A DNA stretch of 64,000 bases, taken from the NCBI RefSeq assembly GCF_000719865.1, contig NZ_JOID01000002.1, positions 186,001 to 250,000 of the forward strand, read 5' to 3'. A program made the position numbers and the translations under genes. The stretch is from Streptomyces albus subsp. albus. Its GTDB lineage: Bacteria; Actinomycetota; Actinomycetes; Streptomycetales; Streptomycetaceae. Shown in pieces: positions 41,910-50,370 of the stretch. The notes under the pieces were generated by a model. The model ran no database searches. It was given only the letters and a program-made list of their open reading frames with translations, and was not told where the DNA came from. Positions within the stretch are counted from its first letter, which is position 1. Each line of letters opens with the position of its first letter.

Positions 41910-42674
41910 TCCAGTGCCCTTCGCCACCCCACCTCAGCCCTCCTGGTCAGCGGCGAACGCACCCTGGCGGCGGAGTTCCCCACCGAAGCCCAGGCCCGCA
42001 CCGTTCTCGGCGCGATCGGCCACGGAGAGCGCACCTTCACCCTCATCGGCCGCGCTGCCGGCGACCTCCACCCCGGCTCCCTGACCCGCTCTCTCCAACT
42101 CCTCACCGGCCGCCGCATGGTGGACGCCGACCTGCCCCTGTCCACCCGGCCCAGCCGCGAGACCCGCTACCGCATCGAGGACCCCTACCTCCGCTTCTGG
42201 CTCTCCTTCATCGGCCCCGGGATCCCCACCGTGGAACGCGGCCGGGGTGACCGCGTCCTGGAGACCATCCGCGCCCACTGGACGACGTGGCGCGGGCGCG
42301 CCGTGGAACCCGTGGTCCGCGAGGCCCTCTGGCGCCTCATCGACGACCACCTCCCGGCGGGCACCCAGACCATCGGGGGTTACTGGACCCGCACCAACGA
42401 CCCCGAGATCGACATCGTCGGCGCGGACCGCTCGCCGATCGCCAAGAGGGTCACGGCGGTGGGCTCCATCAAGTGGCTGGAGAACAAGCCCTTCGACCAG
42501 CGCGACCTCGCCCGCGGGTGGGCCCTGTGGGCCCGCCACCAGAAGATGAGGCCCCGGAGGCCCTGGCCGCTCGCGGCGCTGGAGCCGGTCACGGTGGTCG
42601 TGGGGCACCAGGTGTGGACGCGGATCGTGTCGCGGTTCATGGTGTCGTCCTTTCGTGTTGGCGTGCGGTCGTAA
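41895..42674 (+). pseudogene. Truncated DUF234-type ATP-binding protein
   Basis: From about residue 8 (LRHPTSALLVSGERTLAAEFPTEAQARTVLGAIG) to about SIKWLENKPFDQRDLARG the frame matches the middle and DUF234 C-terminal domain of archaeal-type ATPases. These normally carry about 200 more residues at the N-terminus with a P-loop; no P-loop is present here or in the other frames just upstream. The conserved parts RYRIEDPYLRFWLSFIGP, RGRAVEPVVREALWRL and GGYWTRTNDPEIDIVGADRSPIAKR are intact. The last about 40 residues diverge from the family, so the 3' end is also damaged. Probable decayed gene. Confidence 0.75.
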
Positions 42675-42759
42675 CGGTCGCGCGACGGCGTCGAGTTGTC
42701 GTGCGTCGGTGCGGAATGGTCGGGCGAAGCAGCCCCTGGGTGGGGCCGGGCATCGGCCG

Positions 42760-43365
42760 TCACGACTCCTGCTCGGCAAGGGCCAGTTGGCGCCGACCCA
42801 CGGCAATGAGTTGCTCCACCGCACGCGGATGGCACAGCCGTCCGGGCATCTCCATGGGCACCGGCCAGTACGAGCGGCCCGGCGAACTCCGGACACGGTC
42901 CGGGCCTGGCACTCCGAGATACGAACCTGTGCCCAGGCAAACGGCGTCCCGCTCCTCCCACCGGTGCGCTGCACGCACCGGCACCAGGGCGTAGAACTGG
43001 CGGCGGTGATGGTCGGCGATCACCGGCCCGCCGCGCAGGGCGTCACGCAGGCGGGCGTCCAGGGTTTCCTGGTCGCCGGTGCCGGCGGCGGCCTCCACGA
43101 GTTTCCGGCCGATACGGACGGCCGCGAAGCGCACACCGCATGCCAGCAGCGTGACTCCGGACTCGGCCCACTCCACCCGGGCCTGCCCGCGGTCCGGCGC
43201 CGCGCAGAGCAGCCAGTGAGCCACCGCGTTGCCTTGGCCCCGCCGCTGGGGCGCGATGGCGCCGTGGGGCGGCGGTCCGTCAGCCAACGGCAGGTGCTGG
43301 ACTTGGCCAACAGGCATGCCGCTGTCCCGACATGAGGCGTGACGGGCGTCGGAACCGATCTCCAC
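42760..43365 (-). CDS. Conserved Streptomyces hypothetical protein
   Basis: 201 residues from a GTG at 43365 preceded by GGGGAG at 7-base spacing. No catalytic motif I recognise. It has conserved-looking blocks: VTLLACGVRFAAVRIGRKLVEAA, DALRGGPVIADHHRRQFYALVPV and CLGTGSYLGVPGPDRV...YWPVPMEMPGRLC. Similar unannotated proteins are common beside XRE regulators in Streptomyces and resemble part of bifunctional primase/polymerase-like folds; that link is weak. It lies 183 bp downstream of the XRE gene on the same strand. Confidence 0.7.
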   Translation of the reverse strand: MEIGSDARHASCRDSGMPVGQVQHLPLADGPPPHGAIAPQRRGQGNAVAHWLLCAAPDRGQARVEWAESGVTLLACGVRFAAVRIGRKLVEAAAGTGDQETLDARLRDALRGGPVIADHHRRQFYALVPVRAAHRWEERDAVCLGTGSYLGVPGPDRVRSSPGRSYWPVPMEMPGRLCHPRAVEQLIAVGRRQLALAEQES

Positions 43366-43548
43366 GGTGCAGCTCCCCGGGGCGTTTTACTGAGGGTGTG
43401 GAGACGGCCCGCGACCCCGACGGGAATCGCGACCGGCACCACCATCGTCAGTCACGCTATGGAGCTGCGCGGTTACATCCCAGCGGCGTAGTTCACCATT
43501 CGTCCGGTCACGGACGGGCCGGGCAGGACGCTTTGTCCTACTCCTCGT

Positions 43549-44775
43549 TCACAGGCTCGGGTCAACCCCGAGGCGCGCCGCCAGCCCCCGGAGCGGTGTG
43601 TTCCTGCGGCGCTCGGCCTCGAGCATTTCCCGCACGGTCGCAGCCGCCAGCGTCTGATACCTGATCCATTCCGGCTGTTCGTGCTCCACATCCAGCAGCG
43701 TGGCCAGGGCGCCGTCACCGTCCCCGGTCTGGTACTGCGCCTGAGCCACGTCCACGCGGTGCGCCGCGCTGTGCACTGGACGGGAGATCGCCGACAAATC
43801 GACACGTTCGGCAAGGGCCAGTGCCTTGTCCGGCGCGTTGTCCTCCCCGGCGAGAGCGATGTTCACCTGCTGTGTCTGCACATCCACTTGCGAGAAGGCG
43901 GTGCCATAGAGACGGACTGGACGCGAGCGAACGGCTGCTGACTCGGCTACGTTCAGCAGTTCTTCCGCTTCGCTGCGCCGACCGCGCCGTGCGGCAGGGG
44001 TCGCCGCGGCGAGCAGCAGATTCCCGTAGACAGCGAGCTGTGCTCTATCCGGCTTCCGGAACGCCGGCTCCAGATCCTCGGCCTTGCGCTCCGCGACTCG
44101 CTGCGCTTCCTCCCAGCGGCCCTGACGCAGCAGGACCCAGGAGAGCGTGGACACTCCCATCCCGGACATCAAGGCGTCCGAGGCGCGCTCGGCTGCTTCA
44201 AGCTGTGCCTTCACAGCCTGGAACGCCCAAGCCGTATGTCCGGCCTGAGTCACCAGGCAGGCTGCGAGCTGGTAGGCGAGAGCAAGACGGGCCCACACTC
44301 GGAGCGCTTCCGGACCGGTCGCCTCGCGCGCGACGGCCCGCCCATCCCGCAGCAGATGAGGAAGTTGGCCGGCGAGTGTGCTGTAAGCACCGCGCCAATA
44401 GAGGGAAGTGGCTTCCCCCACGGCGTCCGCCCACGCGTCAGCCCGGGGCGGGTCCTCCTCCACCTCGTCGATGGAGATCCCGGGGAGAGCGGTCACGTCC
44501 TGAATGGCGTCGCGGAGGGCGAGAAGCCCTCCCGTGTCGTCATCGGACTGATGGGCGGTGACGGTGGGACTGCCGAGAAGACGTTCCAGTTCGGAGTCCA
44601 GGGCGGCGGCGATCGCACGGAGCGTCGTGAGGCGGGCGGATTGCCGTTGTCCCTGCTCCAGTTTGCGGATGGTGTCCACATGGACCTCTGCTCGTGCAGC
44701 CAGCTCCTCCTGGGTGACGTCGCGGAATTCCCGCAGGGCGCGGATACGGTCGCCGATACTGCTGGCTTTCACCAT
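43549..44775 (-). CDS. XRE-family regulator with TPR-like sensor region
   Basis: 408 residues. The helix-turn-helix is at residues 5-60: IGDRIRALREFRDVTQEELAARAEVHVDTIRKLEQGQRQ. The remaining about 330 residues are helical repeats (WAFQAVKAQLEAAERASDALM, ALATLLDVEHEQPEW) typical of peptide- or ligand-responsive regulators. ATG 44775 is preferred over 44811 because the helix-turn-helix begins immediately after it and GGGGGT lies upstream. The hypothetical gene at 42760 may be co-transcribed. Confidence 0.85.
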   Translation of the reverse strand: MVKASSIGDRIRALREFRDVTQEELAARAEVHVDTIRKLEQGQRQSARLTTLRAIAAALDSELERLLGSPTVTAHQSDDDTGGLLALRDAIQDVTALPGISIDEVEEDPPRADAWADAVGEATSLYWRGAYSTLAGQLPHLLRDGRAVAREATGPEALRVWARLALAYQLAACLVTQAGHTAWAFQAVKAQLEAAERASDALMSGMGVSTLSWVLLRQGRWEEAQRVAERKAEDLEPAFRKPDRAQLAVYGNLLLAAATPAARRGRRSEAEELLNVAESAAVRSRPVRLYGTAFSQVDVQTQQVNIALAGEDNAPDKALALAERVDLSAISRPVHSAAHRVDVAQAQYQTGDGDGALATLLDVEHEQPEWIRYQTLAAATVREMLEAERRRNTPLRGLAARLGVDPSL

Positions 44776-45000
44776 GGTTGACCCCCGGCCGGACGGTTCT
44801 TTTCCCTTCACGCTACGCGCGGGCGGAGCGGTTGGTCATGGAACAGGGGAAGACATGCCCGGAGAAGGGAACAGCGTCAAGCGCGAGGCGATGCGGTCCG
44901 AGCCGGAAGCCGCCCCCGGCCCGTCCCTGGCCGCGTACGCCCTCCGGAGACACCGCAACGCCGGTAACGCAGCCGGGCGGGCAGCCCGGGGCCAGGAGAC

Positions 45001-45336
45001 TCAGCCCGTGCCAGAGGCGACGGGGCCGGCTGTCCGTGCGAGCGCATCCTTGCGGGCCGCGAGCAGGAACAGGACGGCAGCGGCGGCGATGAAGCCGAAG
45101 CCGAGGATCATGCAGGTCATGACCGTCTCGTAGGAGGCGTCGGCGATCCGCGGGATGCTGTTGAGGAGCACGAGGGCGTAGCAGCACAGGAAGCCGTAGG
45201 CGCGAAGCCGCAGCCCGGCCTGCCGCTTCCGCATCGACGCCGGTATCCAGCCCGACAGCAGCGCCACCGGCACCGGCAGCATGAGCGCTGTCGACACGGC
45301 CGGCCCGATCCAGTGGTACACCGGATTGCCGTTCAT
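45001..45336 (-). CDS. Small integral membrane protein
   Basis: 111 residues with three hydrophobic segments: GPAVSTALMLPVPVALLSGWI, LRLRAYGFLCCYALVLLNSI and VMTCMILGFGFIAAAAVLFLLAARK. GAAGGGGGC precedes the ATG at 45336. No family recognised. It follows the VOC gene by 65 bp on the same strand and may be co-transcribed. Confidence 0.65.
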   Translation of the reverse strand: MNGNPVYHWIGPAVSTALMLPVPVALLSGWIPASMRKRQAGLRLRAYGFLCCYALVLLNSIPRIADASYETVMTCMILGFGFIAAAAVLFLLAARKDALARTAGPVASGTG

Positions 45337-45401
45337 CCATGCCCCCTTCGTCGACGGTCGCCGGCCTGGAGAAGCCCGACGGGCTCGTCCATGCACGGCT
45401 A

Positions 45402-45857
45402 TCAGACCACGTCGAATTCGTTGCCCTCGGGGTCCTGCATGGCGGCGGCGTAGAGCCCCATGTCCGGCTCGTCCTTGATCCGCAGCACGGTGGCACCAGC
45501 TCTGACCAGCCGTTCCACCGTGGTCTTGACCCGCTGTGTGCGGATGTCCAAGGGGACGTCACGGCCACCGCCGACCTTGAGGTCGAAGTGCCACCGGTTC
45601 TTGGCGGCCTTCGGCTCCGGGACCTGCTGGAACCACACCCTCGGCCCACGCCCCGCGGGATCGGTGATCGACTCCGGGATGTCCCCGGCGCCGGCCGGCA
45701 ACTCGGCCTCGGGAACCCCCATCGCCGCCCAGTAGGCACGCCACGTGGCGTGCCTGCCCGGCGGAGGCTCAGGAACGTAGCCCAGGGCCTCGGCCCAGAA
45801 GGTCACCATTCTCTGCGGATCGGAGCAGTCGATCGTCAGCTGCAGTGTCATCTCCAT
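45402..45857 (-). CDS. VOC-family (glyoxalase-like) protein
   Basis: 151 residues with the paired beta-alpha-beta-beta-beta fold of VOC proteins: MTLQLTIDCSDPQRMVTFWAEALGY at the N-terminus and RWHFDLKVGG...VERLVRAGATVLRI...MQDPEGNEFDVV at the C-terminus, where the DPEGNEF Glu is a usual metal ligand. Members are resistance proteins, dioxygenases or isomerases; this one cannot be narrowed down. Confidence 0.85.
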   Translation of the reverse strand: MEMTLQLTIDCSDPQRMVTFWAEALGYVPEPPPGRHATWRAYWAAMGVPEAELPAGAGDIPESITDPAGRGPRVWFQQVPEPKAAKNRWHFDLKVGGGRDVPLDIRTQRVKTTVERLVRAGATVLRIKDEPDMGLYAAAMQDPEGNEFDVV

Positions 45858-46133
45858 CCGCGGAGCATCCCAGGCAGGTCTGACAGGCGATCCTTTTTCG
45901 CCGCGACAGGCCCTGGCGGGGGAGCGAACGAGTCCTGATCACGCCAACGGGGGCGGCGGCGCCGGTGCTTGTCTCGGTTCTCGCCCAGTGTCCCGGCGAG
46001 GGAAGCGGCTCGGCCGTGCGCCTGATCGAAGACGCGACGCGAGCGCCCCTGCCCGGAGCCGCGGCCGGCCTTCGCGATCAGCTCCTCCTTGTCCCGTGGA
46101 TCCGCTGGAAGCGGAGAGCACCTGCGGCCGGCA

Positions 46134-46961
46134 TCAAGTCTCCCGCTCGTGCAGGAAATCGTCCCGGACGTCCTCCACGAAGGCGCGCATGGTGTCGCCG
46201 GCCAGGGCGGTGCCCGAGAAGCGCTCGAACTTGGCGGCGTACAGGGCCACATCCCTCGGGTCCGTCACGGTCATCTCGGCGTGCGTCGTCTCCACCGTCA
46301 CCAGGCGGTCGTCGCGGATCACGAAGGAGTGGCCGGGCACATCCCGCTGTGGAACGGCCAGGGGTACGACGCGGATGTCCACGTGCGGCAGCCGGGACAG
46401 CGAGATCAACCGGTCCAACTGTCCGGCCATCATGAGCGGCGGGAGGAGGCGCCAGCGCAGCACCGGCTCCGTGATGACGAAGCGCAGTTCCTTGCCGTGC
46501 TCGTACAACACCGTCTGCCGGGCGATCCGCGCACCGACCGTGCGGGACAACATCTCCTCGCCCAGTTCCTTGCCGGACAGGACGGCCCGCATGTACTCCG
46601 GGGTCTGGAGCAGGCCGGGGATCAGTGAGGGCTGGAAGAGGCGGAGCAGCGTCATGGACTGCTCAAGAGCGCGGATCTGCTCCTGCTTGCGGTGGAAGCC
46701 CATCCGCCGGTAGAGCCTCCACGCCGTCGCCTCCGTGGCCTGCGCGCGGGCCGCGGCCATGTACTGGGACTTGACCTCTTCGGACACGCCGAGGGCGGTG
46801 AGAATGCGTTCCACGTCCGCCACGCTCGGCGCGACGCGGCCGTTCTCGATCTTGCTCAGCTTGCTCGTGGACATCACGGCGCCGCGGGCGACGGCCTTGG
46901 CCTCCTTGCCGGATGCCTGCCGAAGCGCCCGCAGTGCCGCGCCCAGCTCTGCCCGGTTCAC
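46134..46961 (-). CDS. XRE regulator with DUF5753 sensor domain
   Basis: 275 residues from a GTG at 46961 that overlaps the upstream stop (GTGA). N-terminal helix-turn-helix LGAALRALRQASGKEAKAVARGAVMSTSKLSKIENGRV; then the DUF5753 domain (LFQPSLIPGLLQTPEYMRAVLSGKE, RQTVLYEHGKELRFVITEPVLRWRL, LPHVDIRVVPLAVPQRDVPGHSFVI). This is the very common Streptomyces type that pairs with small partner proteins. Here it follows DUF6879-like and 61-residue partner genes. Confidence 0.92.
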   Translation of the reverse strand: MNRAELGAALRALRQASGKEAKAVARGAVMSTSKLSKIENGRVAPSVADVERILTALGVSEEVKSQYMAAARAQATEATAWRLYRRMGFHRKQEQIRALEQSMTLLRLFQPSLIPGLLQTPEYMRAVLSGKELGEEMLSRTVGARIARQTVLYEHGKELRFVITEPVLRWRLLPPLMMAGQLDRLISLSRLPHVDIRVVPLAVPQRDVPGHSFVIRDDRLVTVETTHAEMTVTDPRDVALYAAKFERFSGTALAGDTMRAFVEDVRDDFLHERET

Positions 46962-47503
46962 TCCGTCCCGTGCTTCTCCCACCACTTGGTGAACGGCACC
47001 GACTGGGCCAGGGCCACCTTCCGGTAGGTGGTGAACTCGGATTCCACCTCTCCTGCTGATGCCTCTGTGGCCGGCCGGAACGCCGGGCCGAGAAAGGCCC
47101 CGGCCTCGTCGTAGTTCAGGACGACCGGGTCGCGACCGTCGAACAGCCAGAAGTCCGGCGCTCCCGCCAACGGATTCGGACGGTCGGTCGTGTCGAGGAT
47201 GAAGAACTCCTCCCCGGCCGCCATGTTCGTCAGATAGCCCCAGCCCAGCTCGTACCGGAGATACGGGGTCAGCGGCCGGGACAGCACATGCACGCGCAGC
47301 ATGCGCTTACCGCTCTCCGTCGCGCGGCGCACCGTCTTGAGCCAGGCGGCGTTGTACCCCTCCGGCTTGGGTTCCCCCGCCAGGAAGGCCCGGTAGGCGT
47401 CCGAGTTGCCGGACTGCCCGTAGTCGTCGAGGGTCTCCAACCGGAACGCCTCCACCTCGAAGGAGGAGAAGCGGGCGGCCAGGTCGTCAGATGCGCTGAT
47501 CAC
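46958..47503 (-). CDS. DUF6879-like protein
   Basis: 181 residues from a GTG at 47503. Conserved features: FEVEAFRLETLDDYGQSGNSDAYRAFLAGEPKP, RVHVLSRPLTPYLRYELGWGYLTNMAAGEEFFILD, and DFWLFDGRDPVVLNYDEAGAF. Proteins of this kind accompany XRE-DUF5753 regulators in Streptomyces as presumed partners; biochemical role unknown. It overlaps the 61-residue gene upstream by 17 bases and the XRE gene by four. Confidence 0.8.
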   Translation of the reverse strand: MISASDDLAARFSSFEVEAFRLETLDDYGQSGNSDAYRAFLAGEPKPEGYNAAWLKTVRRATESGKRMLRVHVLSRPLTPYLRYELGWGYLTNMAAGEEFFILDTTDRPNPLAGAPDFWLFDGRDPVVLNYDEAGAFLGPAFRPATEASAGEVESEFTTYRKVALAQSVPFTKWWEKHGTE

Positions 47504-47672
47504 GGAGAACCTTCCGGAGGAGTTCCACGGGGATCTCGACGACGGTCTCGTGTGCGGGCAGCGCCAGTCCGTGATCGAGCGGAGTTTCTCCCCGTACGAG
47601 GATGGTGTCCCGGTCCGTCGCGTAGAGCGTCGGGCAGTCCCCGTTCTCACAGGTGCTGGCCAGTTTGGTCAT
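47487..47672 (-). CDS. Small protein of the XRE/DUF6879 operon
   Basis: 61 residues: TKLASTCENGDCPTLYATD near the N-terminus and VVEIPVELLRKVL near the C-terminus. The CENGDCP pair of Cys is suggestive of metal or redox function. ATG 47672. The tight overlap with DUF6879 and the repeated occurrence of such triplets in Streptomyces support a real gene. Confidence 0.7.
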   Translation of the reverse strand: MTKLASTCENGDCPTLYATDRDTILVRGETPLDHGLALPAHETVVEIPVELLRKVLRDQRI

Positions 47673-47847
47673 GCGCACGATGCCCCCTCGGTCGAGTCGC
47701 GGTCTGTCTACCCGATGCTCATGGGGGCTTACGCGGAGGAGCAGCAAGACTCTGTTGCCGGAACGGGAAATCGACCCTCCGGGGCCGGGCATCGCGACGG
47801 CCCCGTCCAGGAACACCGGGCTCGCCGGACCGGCGCGGTGCCGCACC

Positions 47848-48210
47848 CTACGCGGGGTCGGGCCCGTCAAGGAAGCGGAGCAGTACGGCGGCCTCCGCGC
47901 GGAGGCGGGCGGCGCGGTCGGCCTGCGCCGGTGCGGTCAACTGCGCTGCCGCCGCCAGCCGTTCGGCGGCCTCGGCGCGGACGACGTCCACCACACCGCC
48001 CTCGCTCAGCTCACGCCGCACCGCCTCGGTCGTACCCGCCCCGACCGGTGACTCCTCCAGGGACCCGCCACGGAGCGCGGCCTCGCCCACGGGCACCGCC
48101 TCGGCGTTGTCCAGCGCGGCGAGCGTGGTGCGCAGCGCGCTCACCGCCGCCTTGTCGCGGGCACGCATCGCTTCGGGCAGGGCTTGGCGCATACGGAGAC
48201 GTAAAGACAT
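47848..48210 (-). CDS. GatB/YqeY-domain protein
   Basis: 120 residues. LRMRQALPEAMRARDKAAVSALRTTLAALDNAEAV is the start of the YqeY family, related to the tRNA-binding tail of GatB. A helical tail follows. Function in vivo unknown. ATG 48210. The intergenic region to the divergent 48479 gene has no clear motif. Confidence 0.85.
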   Translation of the reverse strand: MSLRLRMRQALPEAMRARDKAAVSALRTTLAALDNAEAVPVGEAALRGGSLEESPVGAGTTEAVRRELSEGGVVDVVRAEAAERLAAAAQLTAPAQADRAARLRAEAAVLLRFLDGPDPA

Positions 48211-48478
48211 GGCAGCGACCCTATGGACGGGCCCCCGGCCACCACAACGCGATATACCCGGAGTGCCGCGCCCGCTCCGGGCCGGGACCCCGATGGTCCC
48301 TCGTCCAGTGCCCGCGCGGCCGCGGCGTGCGCCGGCCCGTCTCCTCCGCCCCCGTTGGAGTGAACAGGACGTCCCGGAGGCCGCCACCCCCGATTCCCCC
48401 GCCCGGGACCAGCGCCGGACCCTCCGGATTCGAGCACGCTTTCGGTACCGGGTGGCCGTACCGACCAGAATGGCGGGC

Positions 48479-49096
48479 ATGGGGAAAACTTACGAACGCA
48501 TAGACGGAAGGCTGCGCGCCTTCATCGAGGCACAACCCGTCTTCTTCACGGCGACCGCGCCGCTGGACGGCGACGGCACGGTCAACCTGTCACCCAAGGG
48601 CGTCACCGGTTCCTTCGCCGTGCTCGACGAACACACGGTCGCCTACCTCGACTTCGCCGGCAGCAACGCCGAGACCGTCGCCCACCTGCGCGAGAACGGC
48701 CGGATCACCCTGATGTGGTGTGCCTTCCAGGGCCCGCCGAACATCGTGCGCGTCCACGGCCGAGGCGAGCCGGTCTTCCGCGACGACCCGCGCTTCGAGG
48801 AACTGCTCACGCACTTCCCGGACGTCGACCCCGCGCCGCACGGGCTGCGCGCCGTCATCGTCGTGACGGCCTCCCTCATCCGCGACACCTGCGGTTACGC
48901 CGTTCCCTTCATGGCCTACGAAGGCGAGCGCGACCTGCACCGCAAGCGTTTCGAGCGGGAGGACGACGCCTCCCTGTCCCGGTACTTCGAGAAGAAGGAG
49001 CACATCGCGGCCAGCATCGACGGCCTTCCCGGCCTGCCGCTTCCGCTGCCGCCCCGGAGTGCCCGGGATCCCCGGGAGGCGGCCCCGCAGGCGTAG
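48479..49096 (+). CDS. Pyridoxamine 5'-phosphate oxidase-like flavin-binding protein
   Basis: 205 residues from ATG 48479 (48470 also possible). It has the split-barrel flavin fold: VFFTATAPLDGDGTVNLSPKGVTGSFAVLDEHTVAYLDFAGSNAETVAHLRENGRITLMWCAFQG. These proteins bind FMN or F420 in small-molecule reduction. The last 20 residues are unconserved. It lies at the edge of the oxygen-limitation gene set and converges on the universal stress protein gene. Confidence 0.85.
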   Translation: MGKTYERIDGRLRAFIEAQPVFFTATAPLDGDGTVNLSPKGVTGSFAVLDEHTVAYLDFAGSNAETVAHLRENGRITLMWCAFQGPPNIVRVHGRGEPVFRDDPRFEELLTHFPDVDPAPHGLRAVIVVTASLIRDTCGYAVPFMAYEGERDLHRKRFEREDDASLSRYFEKKEHIAASIDGLPGLPLPLPPRSARDPREAAPQA

Positions 49097-49137
49097 TCCT
49101 CGTCCGGTCCGGGCCCGGGCGGTCCGGGCAGCGAAGC

Positions 49138-49180
49138 GGCCCGCCGGCCGCCCCCGTGAACCGGGGGCGGCCGACGGGCC
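49138..49180. terminator. Bidirectional terminator, 19-bp stem
   Basis: GGCCCGCCGGCCGCCCCCG (49138-49156) pairs with CGGGGGCGGCCGACGGGCC (49162-49180) with one mismatch and a 5-base loop, between convergent genes. Confidence 0.8.
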
Positions 49181-49203
49181 GTTGTCGCGCCGCGGCGCGG
49201 GAC

Positions 49204-50100
49204 TCAGTCGTGCGGGACGACCGCGACCGGGACCGAGCAGTGGTGCAGCACCGCGTGGGCCACGGAGCCGAGGTGGGTCCCCACCGGCGAGCGGCGGATA
49301 CGGCGGCCGATGACGACCAGGGAGGCGTCGCAGCCCGACTCCAGCAGATGGTCGGCCGGCTTGCCGATGACCGCCTGCGCCTCCACCTCGACCCCGGGGA
49401 ACTTCTGCCGCCAGGTGCGCAGGATGTCCGCCAGCTCGCTCGACCGGCGCTCGCCGGTCTCGGCCTCGCGCACCGCGGCGGCGTCGGGGAGGTCGCCCTG
49501 GAGCGGCAGGCTCCAGCCGTGCACCACGCGGAGCCGGGTGCCGCGCCGCGCGGCGGTGTCGAAGGCGAACTCCAGCAGTTCGTCACTGGGGTTGGACAGG
49601 TCCAGCCCGAGGACCACGTCCTTGTACGGAGTGGCGGTGGAGGCCTGCCCCGCCGCGTCCGCCCGGTGCTCGTCGCCCGCCTGCTCCCCGGCCCGTACGA
49701 GGACGACCGGCCGGCGGGCGTGGGCCGCGGTGGACAGGCCGACCGAGCCCACCATGAAGCCGGTCAGGCCCTTGAGCCCGCGGGAGCCGAGGACCAGCAG
49801 CTCCGACTCGTCCGCGACGAGCGGCAGCACCTCGGCCGGGTGGCCCCTGAGCTGGTCCCGGCTGATCTCCAGGTCCGGGTGGCGGGCGGCGAGTTCCTCG
49901 GTGGCCTCGCGCGGGATGCGCTCGGCCCAGTGGCGCTGGACCTCGGCGTTGGTGTGCGGCGGCAGCGGGTAGGGCAGCGGCTCCCAGACGTGGACGACGC
50001 GCAGCGGCAGTCCGCGGAGCTCAGCCTCGCGGGCCGCCCAGTCGGCGGCGGCGACGCTCTCGCGGGAGCCGTCGAGACCGAGGGTGACGGGACGGGACAT
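49204..50100 (-). CDS. Tandem universal stress protein
   Basis: 298 residues with two Usp domains. Domain 1 (1-140) starts PVTLGLDGSRESVAAADWAAREA and has the ATP-binding loop GSRGLKGLTGFMVGSVG (GxxGx9GS). Domain 2 (about 158-298) has DVVLGLDLSNPSDELLEFAF and GRRIRRSPVGTHLGSVAHAVL. Double Usp proteins are strongly induced under oxygen limitation in Streptomyces and mycobacteria. A DevR/OsdR-like box lies 83 bases upstream. ATG at 50100. Confidence 0.93.
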   Translation of the reverse strand: MSRPVTLGLDGSRESVAAADWAAREAELRGLPLRVVHVWEPLPYPLPPHTNAEVQRHWAERIPREATEELAARHPDLEISRDQLRGHPAEVLPLVADESELLVLGSRGLKGLTGFMVGSVGLSTAAHARRPVVLVRAGEQAGDEHRADAAGQASTATPYKDVVLGLDLSNPSDELLEFAFDTAARRGTRLRVVHGWSLPLQGDLPDAAAVREAETGERRSSELADILRTWRQKFPGVEVEAQAVIGKPADHLLESGCDASLVVIGRRIRRSPVGTHLGSVAHAVLHHCSVPVAVVPHD

Positions 50101-50182
50101 GGTGGCTACCTCCAGGGATTCGAACGCCGTGGTGACGTCCTTGCTTCGGTTACATACTCGCAGGTAGCAAACGGCTGCCGGA

Positions 50183-50196
50183 GGGCCGCAAGTCCC
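50183..50196 (-). promoter_or_regulatory. DevR/OsdR-like box upstream of usp
   Basis: GGGCCGCAAGTCCC fits the GGGnC-n4-GnCCC dormancy-regulator pattern, 83-96 bases upstream of the start. Confidence 0.45.
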
Positions 50197-50325
50197 GGTC
50201 GTGGCACCGGCGGTCCCGGAACGGGCCGGGCCCTTCCGCGCCGGGTGCGGCGGTGCGGAAGGGCCGAGGGGCGCGGGCGGCCGGTGACGGCGCACCGGCC
50301 CGACGGCTGGACGGGGCCGGACGGG

Positions 50326-50363
50326 GCCGGGCCGGGGGCACCCCGGGGTGCCCCCGGCCCGGC
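50326..50363 (-). terminator. Terminator of the GAPDH gene
   Basis: A perfect 17-bp stem, 50326-50342 with 50347-50363, around CCGG, beginning 7 bases after the GAPDH stop. Confidence 0.85.
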
Positions 50364-50370
50364 GCGGCCG

